Assembly: GCF_023935105.1 (NCBI RefSeq)
Contig: NZ_CP096040.1
Location: 4,879,001-4,943,000 of the forward strand
From: Caulobacter segnis
Lineage (GTDB): Bacteria > Pseudomonadota > Alphaproteobacteria > Caulobacterales > Caulobacteraceae
DNA length: 64,000 bases
Direction of reading: 5' to 3'
In this document: piece by piece, positions 8,747-18,538 of the stretch
How positions within the stretch are numbered: the stretch's first letter is position 1
Layout of the letters: each line of letters begins with the position of its first letter
Position numbers and translations under genes: made by a program
Notes under the pieces: model-generated
What the model saw: the letters and a program-made list of their open reading frames with translations, nothing else
The model's database searches: none
What the model was told of the DNA's origin: nothing

Positions 8747-10273
8747 CTATTGCAACGCTGGAGGAAGCCTCGCCGGGATCCAGGGCGAGGCTTGTTCGTA
8801 GGCGTGGCCGAGCTTGAGCACGGTCAGGTCGGCATGGTTGGGGCCGATGATCTGCAGGCCCATGGGCAGACCGTGCGCGCCGCCGAAGCCGGCGGGGACG
8901 GCCAGAACTGGCAGGCCGGCCATGGTCGCCGGCAGGGTGACTTCCATCCAGCGGTGATAGCTGTCCATCTCGACGCCGGCGATGGCCTTGGGCCAACGCG
9001 TGGCGTTCTCGAACGGAAAGACCTGGGCCGTGGGCAGCACCAAAAAGTCGAAACGCTCGAACGCCGTGCGGAAGGCCTGATAGATCCGTGTGCGGCCGAC
9101 CGTGGCCGAGGCTAGTTGAGGCGCGGTTAGCTTCATGCCGCCTTCCACCTCCCAGATCGCTTCGGGCTTCATCAGCGCGCGCTTGGCCGGGTCGTCGTAG
9201 AAATCTTGCAGGTCCATGCCCACCGACCAGTGGCGCAGCGCCACCGCCGTACGCCACATCTCGGCGGCCGGTTCGGAGAGGCTGGCCGCCTCCACCTGCA
9301 TGCCAATCGTCTTGAAGGCCTCGAGCGCCTTGACGCAGGTGTCGAGGACCCCCGCCTCCATCGGCAAAGCCCCGCCCAGGTCGCCCAGCCAGCCGATCCG
9401 CTTACCCTTCCAGTCCTGGTCCAGCGCCCCCGCGAAGACGGCGGGATCGTCGGGCAAGGAGAAAGGTGAGCGCAGGTCCGGGCCGGCCTGGACCGAGAGC
9501 AGCAGCGCCAGGTCCTCGACGGTTCGCGCCATGGGACCGGACGTCGCGAAGTTCTGCCAGAATACGTCACTGTTGGGGACCGAAGGCACCCGCCCGAACG
9601 ACGGGCGGAAACCGAAGACATTGTTCCAGCCCGCCGGATTGCGCAGCGAGCCGCCGAAGTCGCTGCCGTCAGCCAGAGGCGTCATCCGCAGCGCCAGAGC
9701 GACCGCGCCTCCGCCGGTGCTGCCGCCGGCCGAGCGCCCAGGGTCGTAGGCGTTGCCGGTGACCCCGAACAGCGGATTGAAGCTGTGCGAGCCGAGGGCG
9801 AACTCCGGGACATTGGTCTTGCCGACGAAGATCAGGCCGGCCTTGCGCATACGCTCGACCACCAGGCTGTCGGCGACAGGGATGTTGTCGCGCAGGATCG
9901 GCGAGCCCTGGGTGCTGCGGATCCCCTTGACCGGCGCGGTGTCCTTGACCGCGTGCGGCAGGCCGTGCAGCGGGCCATGGAACCGGCCGGCGGCCGCGTC
10001 CTCGTCCATCGCCGCGGCTTGCTTCAGCAGCGCCTCGGCGTCGACGCGCGAGACGATGGCGTTGAAGCGCGGGTTCAGCCGGTCGATCTGGGCCAGATGC
10101 GCCGTTATGACCTCGCGGGACGAGAGGTCGCGGCGACGGAGGGCGGCCGCCATCTCGCGCGCGCCCATCTCTACGATCCCAGCCCCGGCCCCGGCCCGGG
10201 CGAAGGCCGGCGCGGCCAGGGCGGCCGTCGCGGTCGCCAGCACCGCCCGGCGATTCATTCCAGTGCAGGACAT
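8747..10273 (-). CDS. Exported amidase (amidase-signature family)
   Basis: 508 residues with a signal peptide carrying a twin-arginine-like start, MNRRAVLATATAALAAPAFARA. The Ser-cisSer-Lys triad of the amidase signature family is visible: Lys in PHAVKDTAPVKG, GGSTGGGAVALAL, and GSDFGGSLRNPAG. It would cleave an amide in the periplasm. I chose ATG 10273 (behind CGAGGA) over the GTG at 10297 that overlaps the peptidase stop. It is the last gene of the sigma-FecR-receptor-peptidase series, and so is likely to act on imported peptides or amides. Confidence 0.88.
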   Translation of the reverse strand: MSCTGMNRRAVLATATAALAAPAFARAGAGAGIVEMGAREMAAALRRRDLSSREVITAHLAQIDRLNPRFNAIVSRVDAEALLKQAAAMDEDAAAGRFHGPLHGLPHAVKDTAPVKGIRSTQGSPILRDNIPVADSLVVERMRKAGLIFVGKTNVPEFALGSHSFNPLFGVTGNAYDPGRSAGGSTGGGAVALALRMTPLADGSDFGGSLRNPAGWNNVFGFRPSFGRVPSVPNSDVFWQNFATSGPMARTVEDLALLLSVQAGPDLRSPFSLPDDPAVFAGALDQDWKGKRIGWLGDLGGALPMEAGVLDTCVKALEAFKTIGMQVEAASLSEPAAEMWRTAVALRHWSVGMDLQDFYDDPAKRALMKPEAIWEVEGGMKLTAPQLASATVGRTRIYQAFRTAFERFDFLVLPTAQVFPFENATRWPKAIAGVEMDSYHRWMEVTLPATMAGLPVLAVPAGFGGAHGLPMGLQIIGPNHADLTVLKLGHAYEQASPWIPARLPPALQ

Positions 10274-10293
10274 GATCTCGTTCCTCGTTGGCG

Positions 10294-12261
10294 TCACAGG
10301 TGCGCGTCAAACCAGGCCAGCACCCGCTCTTGGATGTCGGTCTGGTGAGCCGGCTCGTAGGTCCAGTGCGGCTCGCGCGGATAGCTGACCATGGTCGCCT
10401 CCTTTCCCAGCAGGCGCAGGCCCCGGTAGAAGGACAGGCCCAGGGTCACCGGCACCCGCCGGTCCTGTTCGCCGTGCAGCACCAGCACCGGGACCTTCAC
10501 TCGATCGACGAACCGCACGGGCGACGAGGCGTCCATCCGCGCCAGGTTCTCGGGGGTGCGCGAAAAGAAGCCGGCCACGAAGTCGGGCGTGTCGGTCGTC
10601 AGCAGCATGGTCGAGACGTCGACCGGCGCCGCCCCGACAATGGCGGTACGGAAGCGGTCGCTGTGGGTCACCGCCCAAGCCGACAGGAAGCCGCCATAAC
10701 TCCAGCCGCCGATCCCAACCCGCGCCGGGTCGGTGACGCGCTCGGCCACCAGCATGTCCAGGCCGTCCAGAACGTCTTGGAAGTCGCCACCGCCCCAGTC
10801 GTTGATCGGACCGCGCGTGAAGCCGATATCCTGGCCGTCCGAGCCTCGCGGATTGGGCAGCAGCACCGCATAGCCATGCGTGGCCAATATCTGCGCCCAC
10901 TCGTGCCAGCTGCCCAGCCAGCCCGACCACCAGAAGCCCTCGGGACCCCCGTGCCCCTGGATCACCGTCTTGATCGGCGTTCCGGCGACATAACCCGGCG
11001 GCGTCACCAGCGTCCCGTAAACCTTGCGGCCGTCCTTGCTGCTGGTCCAGCTAACCTCGCGCACCTTGCCCAGCGTCCATTGGCGCACCTGCGGATTGAG
11101 GTCGGTCAAGGGCTGGGCGGCGGCCAGGCCCGGCGTCCACAGCCAGACATCGTCGGGCCGGGTCGGCGTGTCGCCGGCCATGGCCACGCGGCCGCCCTCG
11201 GCGCTGAACCCGGTCAGCCGGCCATCGAACGCCAGCAGGGTCTTGATCTGTCCGTTCACCGCGTCGATCCGCACCAGCTTGGTGCGGGTGTTCTCGAACG
11301 ACTGGGCCAGCAGCGAGCGGCCGTCGGCGGCCCACTCCAGGTGATTCACGTAACCATGGTGGTCCTCGCCGATCCGCAGGCGACGATCGCTGTCGACGTC
11401 GATGATCCAGGCGCGCAGGCCGATGTACTGCTCGCGCAGCTGGGTGAACGCCAAGCGCTTGCCGTCCGGCGACCACTCGCCGGGGCCCGAGGCCTCGCGG
11501 AACACGGTCCGGGCCGCGCCGCTCGCGGCATCGATGATCACGACGTCGGAATGGTAGAAATAGTCGTTCAGGCCCGTGCTGTCGGCGACGCGCGCGGACA
11601 GCCGCTTTCCGTCCGGCGACCAGCGCGCGTCGGCGATGTTGCGGCCCTCGATCGCGATGCGGCGAGGCTCGCCACCGTCGGCGTCCAGCAGCCACAGACG
11701 CCCCAGCTCGCCCTTGTCGTCGATGATCGCCTGGTCGCGCTTCTCGGCGGCGTCGGCCTTCTGCTGGTCGGTCCGGGGATCGCCCGCGACAAAGGCAAAG
11801 GCCTTGCCGTCGGCCGACCGCGAGAAGTTGCGCACCTCGGTCGGCGAGGCCGTCAGTCGCCGGGCCGGGCCGCCACCGGCCGGTGCGATCCAAACCTGCT
11901 TGGCGGCCATCTTGCCGGCCGACGGATCGGCCTGGTTGGACAGGAAAGCCACGTCGCGCCCGTCCGGCGACCAGCGTGGACTGCTCTCCAACTGCGCGCC
12001 CGAGATCAGGCGATGGGGAGGCGCGCTGCGATCGACGGGCGCGATCCATATCGCCGATCGGGATGGCCGCTGGGTCGATAGCGTCGGCGTGACCACATAG
12101 GCCACGCGCTTGCCGTCCGGCGACAGCTGCGGGTCCGACACATCCGTCAGGCCCATGATGTCCTTGGCGACGATCGGCGTCGTCGCCGCGACGGCGGCGG
12201 GTAGGCCGCCCAGCAGCGCCATCGCGGCCACCGCCAGTGCAAATCGAAGTCCGCCGGCCAT
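10294..12261 (-). CDS. Secreted S9 family prolyl-oligopeptidase-like serine peptidase
   Basis: 655 residues: signal peptide (MAGGLRFALAVAAMALLGG...AVA), WD40/propeller-type repeats with repeated WSPDGK motifs (about 50-380), then an alpha/beta-hydrolase domain with the nucleophile elbow GGWSYGGFLS (Ser near 524), the Asp in LVLHGEQDRRVPV and a His in REPHWTYEPAHQ. It should cut short oligopeptides in the periplasm. It lies 68 nt downstream of the receptor gene and 20 nt upstream of the amidase, fitting a peptide-uptake locus. Confidence 0.93.
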   Translation of the reverse strand: MAGGLRFALAVAAMALLGGLPAAVAATTPIVAKDIMGLTDVSDPQLSPDGKRVAYVVTPTLSTQRPSRSAIWIAPVDRSAPPHRLISGAQLESSPRWSPDGRDVAFLSNQADPSAGKMAAKQVWIAPAGGGPARRLTASPTEVRNFSRSADGKAFAFVAGDPRTDQQKADAAEKRDQAIIDDKGELGRLWLLDADGGEPRRIAIEGRNIADARWSPDGKRLSARVADSTGLNDYFYHSDVVIIDAASGAARTVFREASGPGEWSPDGKRLAFTQLREQYIGLRAWIIDVDSDRRLRIGEDHHGYVNHLEWAADGRSLLAQSFENTRTKLVRIDAVNGQIKTLLAFDGRLTGFSAEGGRVAMAGDTPTRPDDVWLWTPGLAAAQPLTDLNPQVRQWTLGKVREVSWTSSKDGRKVYGTLVTPPGYVAGTPIKTVIQGHGGPEGFWWSGWLGSWHEWAQILATHGYAVLLPNPRGSDGQDIGFTRGPINDWGGGDFQDVLDGLDMLVAERVTDPARVGIGGWSYGGFLSAWAVTHSDRFRTAIVGAAPVDVSTMLLTTDTPDFVAGFFSRTPENLARMDASSPVRFVDRVKVPVLVLHGEQDRRVPVTLGLSFYRGLRLLGKEATMVSYPREPHWTYEPAHQTDIQERVLAWFDAHL

Positions 12262-12329
12262 GCGCCCGCCTCAGCTCCTGTTGGGGAAAGTCTCGGCGCG
12301 CCGTGAGACAGCGCGCCGAGGTCGGGTCG

Positions 12330-14781
12330 CTAGCGCAGCTTCCAGTTCACCGTGACGCCGACGGTGCGGGGGCGGATGATGAACTCGCTGAGACCGGTGC
12401 CGGTGCTGGACAGGCCATAGCCGAACGCCACCGCCCGCTTATCGGTGAGGTTGGTGGCGAAGAGCGCCACGTCGACCGTTTCGAGGCTGAGGTTCAGGCG
12501 CGCGTCGAACTGGTTATAGCCGGCGACCTTGACGTTTGGCCCCTGCAGGGTCTCCGGCGCCTTGGCCAGATAGCGGTGCGACACGGTCAGGACCGGCGTC
12601 AGCGGCGCGTCGAAGCGATAGTTGACCGTGTTGGCGATCTGCCAGGGCGACGCCCCCGGCAGGCGCGTGCCGTCCAGCAGCGGCGGCGAGGCCGTCGTCA
12701 CCGTCTCGGTCAGCTTGGCGTCCAGATAGGTGACGTTCGACGACAGGGTCAGCGGCGGGATTGGCCGGGCCACGACGGCCAGCTCGACGCCTTGGATCCG
12801 GGCCGAGCCGGCGTTGGTGCCATAGGTCAGGTTGTCACCCGGGCGGACCAGGCGGACCTGGATGTCGCTCCACTCGATGTCGTAGACCGAGGCGTCGACC
12901 TGCAGCTTGCCGTCCAGCCAGGCGCTGTGCGCACCCAGCTCGTAGTTCCACAGCGAGTCCGAAGCCCAGGCGGCGGGCGTGTTGAAGCCGGCCAGATCGA
13001 CGACCGTGTTGGGATTGCCGAACCGGAAGCCCTTGCTGGCCAGGGCGTAGACCGTCAGGTCACGGCTGGGCCGCCAGGCCAGCGAGAACTTCGGTACGAA
13101 GCCGTCGTCGCCGGCGTTGCGGCGCTGCACCGTCTGGCCGGTCGAGCCATAGCTGATGCCGTAGCGCTGGATCTCGACCCAATACTTGGTGTCGAACAGA
13201 CGACCACCGACCGTGGCGGTGACCTTGGGCAGGAACTCGTAGCTGATCTCGCCGAACAGCGCCTTTTCCGAACCTTCGCGATGGCTGTAGGTGCGGTTGA
13301 AGAGCTCGCCCTGCAGCTGGGCGGCGGCGTAGCGCGCGGCCAGCACGGCCTCGCCCTGGGGCAGGCTGCTGAGCGTGGCGACGTCGGTCTTGGTCTCCGA
13401 GTACATGCCGCCGATCAGCCACTTGAACGGACCGTCGTCGTCCGAGGCCAGACGCGCCTCCAGGGTCTTCATGTTGGTGTGCATGAATTCCTGGGACAGC
13501 ACGCCATGCGGGGCGAAGGTGCGCAGGGCGCTGGACCGTGTCACGTCGCTGTCCAGCACGTGGTCCTTGGTATTGGTCGAGGCCAGGATGGTCAGGTTGG
13601 CGAAGTCGAACTTGTGATCCAGCCGCAGCGCGTGGATCTCGAAGTCGTAGTCGGTGGGCCCGGGCAGGATCGTCGATCGCGCATAGGGACCGAACGCCGT
13701 CTGCACGGTGGCGATCTCGTCCGACTTGTTCTGCTGGTAGAGGCTGAGCAGCGATAGCGTGGTGCGGTCAGTCGGGGTGAACACCACCGAGCCGCGCACG
13801 CCGTTGACCTGCAGGTTGTTGGTCGTGCCGGCGCCGAGGTTGTCGATATAGCCGGCGTCCTCGCGGGAGAAGCCCACGACGCGCACCGCCAGCTTGTCGG
13901 CGATGATCGGCAGGTTGATCATGGCCTTCACGGCGTAGCCGGCCTTGCCCGAGTGCGAGATCTTGCGGGTCGTCATCTCGGTCGCGGCGTCGTAACCCGA
14001 GGCGTCGGCGGTGTTGACGATGTAGTTGATCGCCCCGCCCAGAGAGGCCGAGCCAAACAGCGAGCCCTGCGGGCCACGCAGCACCTCCACACGATTGAGG
14101 TCGAAGGTGTCGACGTCGGGAATGCCCGAAGCGTAGCTGGGTTCGGTCAGTGGGATTTCGTTGAGGAAATAGCCGGTCGGGCCCTGCCCCTGGTCAATGC
14201 CGGCCGTGGCCCCGACGCCGCGGATGGTGACGGCCGACTGGCCCGAGGTGCCCTCGTTGAACACCACGCCCGGGATGCGGCCCAGATAGTCGGCGTTGCT
14301 CTGGGCGCCGGCCGCCTTCAGCTGCTGGCCGGTGACGGCCGAGGCGCCGCCCGCCAGGTCCTGCAGTCGCTCGGCGCGCTTGCCGGCGGTGACGATGATC
14401 TCATCGACGATGGCCGCCGGGCTCGAGATCCCCGGCGGACATGGTCTGGGGGCGGTCGGCCTCGCCTCCGGGCACGATGCTCAAGCCGCCGGAAGGCGTC
14501 CGCCGAACGCCGAGCCCGTTCCCGGCCAGCACCGCCTCCAGCGCCGCCTCGTCGGTCAGCCGCCCGCTGACGCCCGGCGAGGTCCGTCCGCGCACCAGGC
14601 TGGGGTCGTAGATCACGTCCTGGCCGCTCTTCAGAGAATAGGCGCGCAGGGCCGACGCCAGATCCTGCCGCTGAATGGCGTACGCCCGCACGGCCTGGGC
14701 CTGGGCCGCCGTCGCGGCGCCCGCCATGGTCACGGCCGCGCAACCGGCCAGCAGCAAGCCGCGTAGATCGATGGTCTTCAT
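12330..14781 (-). pseudogene. STN-domain TonB-dependent receptor, split by +1 frameshift
   Basis: FecA-type transducer receptor. Frame 1 (14781-14401): signal peptide, then an STN signalling domain (RAYAIQRQDLASALRAYS, SGQDVIYDPSL). Frame 2, readable from about 14433 to 12330: DEIIVTAGKRAERLQD, plug domain with RVEVLRGPQGSLFGSASLGG, and a full beta-barrel ending in WKLR. The total span is 2452 nt, one base more than a multiple of three. Removing one G from the run of four (CCCC at 14430-14433 on the plus strand) joins the frames as MSAG-ISSPAAIVDEIIV, giving 816 residues. It follows fecR and the sigma gene, as expected. Either a sequencing error or a real knock-out of the signalling link. Confidence 0.85.
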
Positions 14782-14852
14782 CCTTGCCCCCTCGAACTCA
14801 AGCGTTCAGTGACAGGGATGCAGCCGAGGGAATTCACCCCCATCGCGCCTCG

Positions 14853-14873
14853 AACTTTTGTGACAAAAAAGTT
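14853..14873. promoter_or_regulatory. AT-rich inverted repeat upstream of receptor gene
   Basis: Arms AACTTTT (14853-14859) and AAAAGTT (14867-14873) around a 7-nt loop, in the 106-nt gap between the anti-sigma and receptor genes. It stands out in the GC-rich context and could be a weak terminator or the promoter read by the neighbouring ECF sigma factor. Role not determined. Confidence 0.4.
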
Positions 14874-14887
14874 TAGCCCGCCCGCCT

Positions 14888-15943
14888 CTAGCGATGCGCC
14901 AGCACGATCCGGCCGTCGCCAGCCGTGGTGGCTCGAACCGGGAACGAGGTTGCGACGGCCTCGGCGAAGGCCTGCGGGCGATCGGTATGGAACACCCCGC
15001 TGACCGGCAAGTCGGCCAAGCCGGGATCGGCCAGCACCAAACGTGGACCGCCATAGCGATTGAACTCCGCGACCGCCTCGCCCAGCGGCGTGGATTCCAG
15101 GATGACCCGCTCCGTGCGCCAGGCCTGGACATGCGCCAAGTCGACGGCCGCGACGGTCGGCGCGACGGCGGGAACCAACCGCGCCTCGTCGCCGGGCGAC
15201 AGGATGACGGCCGGCGCGACCGGTCCGGCCACGAGCTTCGAGGACGCACCGCCAGAGGCCGGCGACACCGGAAGCGGCTGGCCGGAGACGTCGCGGAAGA
15301 TCGCCACCCGGCCCTCCTCCAAGGTCACCGTCGCCCGCTCGCCCTCGCGGCGCACGTCGAAGGCGGTGCCCAGCGCCCGGACCTCGTCCTTGCCGACGAA
15401 CACCCGGAACGGCCGCTGGGCGTCCTTGGCCACCTGGAACCAGGCCTGGCCGTAGTCCAGGAAGAGACGCCGCTCGGCGCCGTCAAAGCGCACGCGCAGC
15501 TTGGAGCGGGTGTTGAGCATCACCGTCGAGCCGTCGGCCAGACGTAGCCGCCGCTGCTCGCCCGGCTCGGTGCGATAGGTCTTGCCCGCCAGCAGGTTCG
15601 GACCGATGACCGCCGCCGCCGCGCCGGCCGCCGCCACCGCGAGCCCGCCGCCAAGCAAAGCGCGGCGATCAAGCCGCGCGGGCTTCTCGACCTTAGCGCC
15701 CATCAGGATGGCGCGCGCTTCCGGATCGTCCGCCAGCGCCCCGACGCCGTTAAAGATGCGCGCATGCGCGTCGAACGTCGCCGCATTGGCCCCGTTGGCC
15801 GCCAGCCAGCCTTGCAGCCCCTGCTCGTCTTCACGCGTGCGCTGGTCGGAAGCCAGGCGCGCGACCCAGTCGGCGGCCGCATCCGGGCCGGCCGTCTCCG
15901 GCCCTTTTGGCCCGCCGGCGAACATCGAACTACGCTTACGCAT
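14888..15943 (-). CDS. FecR-family anti-sigma / sigma regulator
   Basis: 351 residues. An N-terminal cytoplasmic DUF4880-like segment (ADWVARLASDQRTREDEQGLQGWLAANGAN, split here as two motifs) is followed by one membrane segment (LLGGGLAVAAAGAAAAVIG, about 96-114) and a periplasmic FecR domain (GEQRRLRLADGSTVMLNTRS, VFVGKDEVRALGTAFDV). It carries signals from the receptor STN domain to the ECF sigma factor. The start ATG 15943 overlaps the sigma stop by 8 nt. The partner receptor is frameshifted exactly between its STN and plug domains. Confidence 0.92.
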   Translation of the reverse strand: MRKRSSMFAGGPKGPETAGPDAAADWVARLASDQRTREDEQGLQGWLAANGANAATFDAHARIFNGVGALADDPEARAILMGAKVEKPARLDRRALLGGGLAVAAAGAAAAVIGPNLLAGKTYRTEPGEQRRLRLADGSTVMLNTRSKLRVRFDGAERRLFLDYGQAWFQVAKDAQRPFRVFVGKDEVRALGTAFDVRREGERATVTLEEGRVAIFRDVSGQPLPVSPASGGASSKLVAGPVAPAVILSPGDEARLVPAVAPTVAAVDLAHVQAWRTERVILESTPLGEAVAEFNRYGGPRLVLADPGLADLPVSGVFHTDRPQAFAEAVATSFPVRATTAGDGRIVLAHR

Positions 15944-16463
15944 CCTGATCCATTCGCGCCCGGACGTGACCAAGCGCCCTGCTCATCTGCTTTTCGATCG
16001 TGCCCACAGAGACCCCGAACCGCGTCGCGAGTTGAGTGTAGGTCAGGCCGTCCATTCGGTTGAGCAGAAAAACCTCCTTTGTGCGCGCCGGCAGCTCCTC
16101 GAGGACCTTGGCCAGCCGCACGAGAGCCTCCCGCCCCTCGAAAATGCGGGCTGGCGACTGCTCGCTGTCGACCAGCTCGACGGTGTCGATGTGGACATGC
16201 CGGTCTTCGCGCCGGGTCCGGGCTCGGCGGCCGCGTTCGAGATAGACGTTCGAGGCGATGGTGAAGAGATAGGCCTCGGGGCTGGCTAGGTCACCGGGAT
16301 CGACCCGGCTGATGCGGATGAAAGTCTCCTGGGCCCCGTCCTCGGCCGCAGCCGGGTCCAGGCCCTTGCGCCGGAAATAGCGGACGAGCGTCTCGCGATG
16401 GCGCGTGACGAGATCCGACAGCCGCGCTCGACGATCGTCCCCTACCCTAATGTCCGTCTTCAT
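15936..16463 (-). CDS. ECF RNA polymerase sigma factor, FecI type
   Basis: 175 residues with region 2 (EDGAQETFIRISR, AYLFTIASNVYLERGRRARTR) and region 4 (LPARTKEVFLLNRMDGLTYTQLATRFGVSVGTIEKQ, split across the helix-turn-helix). The chosen ATG at 16463 follows GGGGAG; a longer open frame upstream is Arg-rich and unlikely. It overlaps fecR by 8 nt. It should transcribe the TonB receptor operon downstream on the same strand when released. Confidence 0.92.
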   Translation of the reverse strand: MKTDIRVGDDRRARLSDLVTRHRETLVRYFRRKGLDPAAAEDGAQETFIRISRVDPGDLASPEAYLFTIASNVYLERGRRARTRREDRHVHIDTVELVDSEQSPARIFEGREALVRLAKVLEELPARTKEVFLLNRMDGLTYTQLATRFGVSVGTIEKQMSRALGHVRARMDQDA

Positions 16464-16712
16464 CGGCGCTCCCCGACAAGGGCCTAACCGGACGCACCGC
16501 CCCCGCGTGCGCCGCGGCGGTCGGGCCGTGTCGATTTCGACACTCGCTTTTCCGCCGCCTCGGCCGATCCTCTTTTTCTGATCGTTGCGTCCAGTCCTCG
16601 GGCGCCCGCGTTCCTCTGGCAACCACAGTTTTTGACTTCGCGGGCGCCCATTGCCCGTCTGCTGCGCATCCCCGTGAGCCGTCTTCGCCCGTAGGTTGGG
16701 TTACAACCGGAT

Positions 16713-17786
16713 CTAGACGGCGACGGGCGCCGCCAGACGTTCGCGCGCCGTCAGCAGGCCGAAGAGGTCCCGCGGATCCTCGGGCGAAGCCAGCAAGTTC
16801 AGCCGCGCCCCGTCCCCGGCCTCCAGCATCCGGTCGCGCAGATAGCGCAGGGCCGAGAAGTCCTCGATCGCGAAGCCCACCGAATCGAAGATCGTGATCT
16901 GGTCCGCGCCGCGACGGCCAGGCGCCTGGCCGGACACCACCCGCCACAGCTCGGTGACGGGGAAGTCGGGCTCCAGTTGCTGGATCTCGCCCTCGATGCG
17001 GGTCTGCGGCGCGAATTCCACGAACACCTCACCCCGGCGCAGGATGTCGGCCTGCAGCTCGGTCTTGCCGGGGCAGTCACCGCCCACGGCGTTCAGGTGC
17101 ACGCCGGCGCCGACCATGTTGTCGGACAGGATGTGGTTCTGAGCCTTGTCGGCAGTGACCGTGGTGATGATGTCGGCGCCCATGACCGCCTCGGAGGCCG
17201 ACGCCGCCACGAAGATCTCGAAGCCACGCCCCTGCATATTGGTGATGAACTTGCGCGTAGCGGCGGGATCGACGTCGTAGACGCGCAGACGACGCACGCC
17301 CAGCACGGCGCGGAAGGCGTGGGCCTGGAACTCCGATTGCGCGCCCAGGCCGATGATCGCCATCGTGGCGGCGTCGTCCCGCGCCAGATGGCGCGCGGCC
17401 ATGGCCGAAGTCGCTGCGGTGCGCAGGGCCGTCGTGATCGTCATCTCCGCGATCAGCTCCGGATAGCCGGTGCGCACCGAGGCCAGCACCCCGAATCCCA
17501 CAACCGTCTGCAGTCCCAGGGCGACATTGGTCGGATGGCCGTTGACGTACTTGAAGGCGAAGGCCTCGCCGTCGCTGGTCGGCATCAGCTCGATCACCCC
17601 GTCCGCGGAATGACTGGCCAGGCGCGGCGACTTCTCGAACGCGCCCCAGCGCTGGTAGTCCTCTTCGACATAGCCCGCCATCTCGGTCAGCACGGTCTCG
17701 AGGCCGATGCGCTCGACCAGGTTCACGACGGCGTCGACATCCATGAAAAGCACTGGCAGTTCTCCGGTTTCGAATGACGCGAACAC
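16713..17786 (-). CDS. Ornithine cyclodeaminase / mu-crystallin family enzyme
   Basis: 357 residues. The NAD-binding motif MAIIGLGAQSEFQAHAF (about 145) and FKYVNGHPTN are typical of ornithine cyclodeaminase, which converts ornithine to proline with loss of ammonia; DxxTTVTADK and HLNAVGGDCPGKTEL also fit. The length matches the longer OCD forms. It is divergent from an Lrp/AsnC regulator 95 nt away, which probably controls it. In this window it would link arginine-derived ornithine to proline. Other family members reduce imines, so the substrate is probable, not certain. Confidence 0.9.
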   Translation of the reverse strand: MFASFETGELPVLFMDVDAVVNLVERIGLETVLTEMAGYVEEDYQRWGAFEKSPRLASHSADGVIELMPTSDGEAFAFKYVNGHPTNVALGLQTVVGFGVLASVRTGYPELIAEMTITTALRTAATSAMAARHLARDDAATMAIIGLGAQSEFQAHAFRAVLGVRRLRVYDVDPAATRKFITNMQGRGFEIFVAASASEAVMGADIITTVTADKAQNHILSDNMVGAGVHLNAVGGDCPGKTELQADILRRGEVFVEFAPQTRIEGEIQQLEPDFPVTELWRVVSGQAPGRRGADQITIFDSVGFAIEDFSALRYLRDRMLEAGDGARLNLLASPEDPRDLFGLLTARERLAAPVAV

Positions 17787-17846
17787 TCTAGTTGCGCGCC
17801 ATGACCGGCGGGATGTGCATTCTCCTTGTCATTTCGACGAGATTTT

Positions 17847-17860
17847 TGGCAAAATTGCCA
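17847..17860. promoter_or_regulatory. Palindromic site between ocd-type gene and lrp-type gene
   Basis: TGGCAA-AA-TTGCCA: perfect 6-bp arms in an AT-rich patch within the 95-nt divergent promoter region. It is a good candidate operator for the adjacent Lrp/AsnC protein. Confidence 0.5.
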
Positions 17861-17881
17861 TTGTGATCATGAGTTTTTCCG

Positions 17882-18307
17882 ATGCACCTGTTTGATGATC
17901 TCGACCGCCGCCTCATCAGCGCGCTGCGCGAAGACGGACGTGCGCCGATCTCGAAGCTGGCCGTGATGCTGGGCGTATCCCGCCAGACGGTCGAGAGCCG
18001 CCTGAGCCGTCTGCTCGACAGCGGCGCGGTCCTCGGCTTTACGATCCGGGTCCGCCAGGACGCCGAGGACGACGCCGTCCGCGCGATCATGATGATTGAG
18101 GTGGTCGGCAAATCGACGACCGCCGTTATCCGCGGCCTGAGAGGCCTGCCCGAGCTGCACTCGCTGCACTCGACCAACGGGTCCTGGGATCTGGTGGCGG
18201 AAATCCGCGCCGCCAGTCTGACTGATTTCGACCGGGTGCTGCGCCACGTGCGCGAGACCCCTGGCGTCCAGAACAGCGAGACCAGCCTGCTGCTCAGCAG
18301 CGTTTGA
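17882..18307 (+). CDS. Lrp/AsnC family transcriptional regulator
   Basis: 141 residues: N-terminal helix-turn-helix (LDRRLISALREDGRAPISKLA...GVSRQTVESRLSRL) and a C-terminal RAM ligand-binding domain (IMMIEVVGKST, LHSTNGSWDLVAEIRA). Members sense amino acids and often control a divergent catabolic gene, here the ornithine cyclodeaminase. The start ATG at 17882 lies 22 nt after the palindrome. Confidence 0.92.
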   Translation: MHLFDDLDRRLISALREDGRAPISKLAVMLGVSRQTVESRLSRLLDSGAVLGFTIRVRQDAEDDAVRAIMMIEVVGKSTTAVIRGLRGLPELHSLHSTNGSWDLVAEIRAASLTDFDRVLRHVRETPGVQNSETSLLLSSV

Positions 18308-18538
18308 GGAAAGGTCGCGCCCACTGCCGCCGTTGGCATTCCGTCCGATTCCAGACATCCAAGCCCCACGCTTCTTTGATCCACTCCTGCGTCACGGGCA
18401 GCAAGGGGGGCTTGAGGAAGTCAGCTTGGAAATGTCCGTTGAAACCTGGATGAAGGTGTCGATACGCCTCAAGGATGGCGCTTAGCGCTCTAGGCGACTG
18501 TCGACGGCGGAGATAATGGATCGATCATTTCGTGATGG

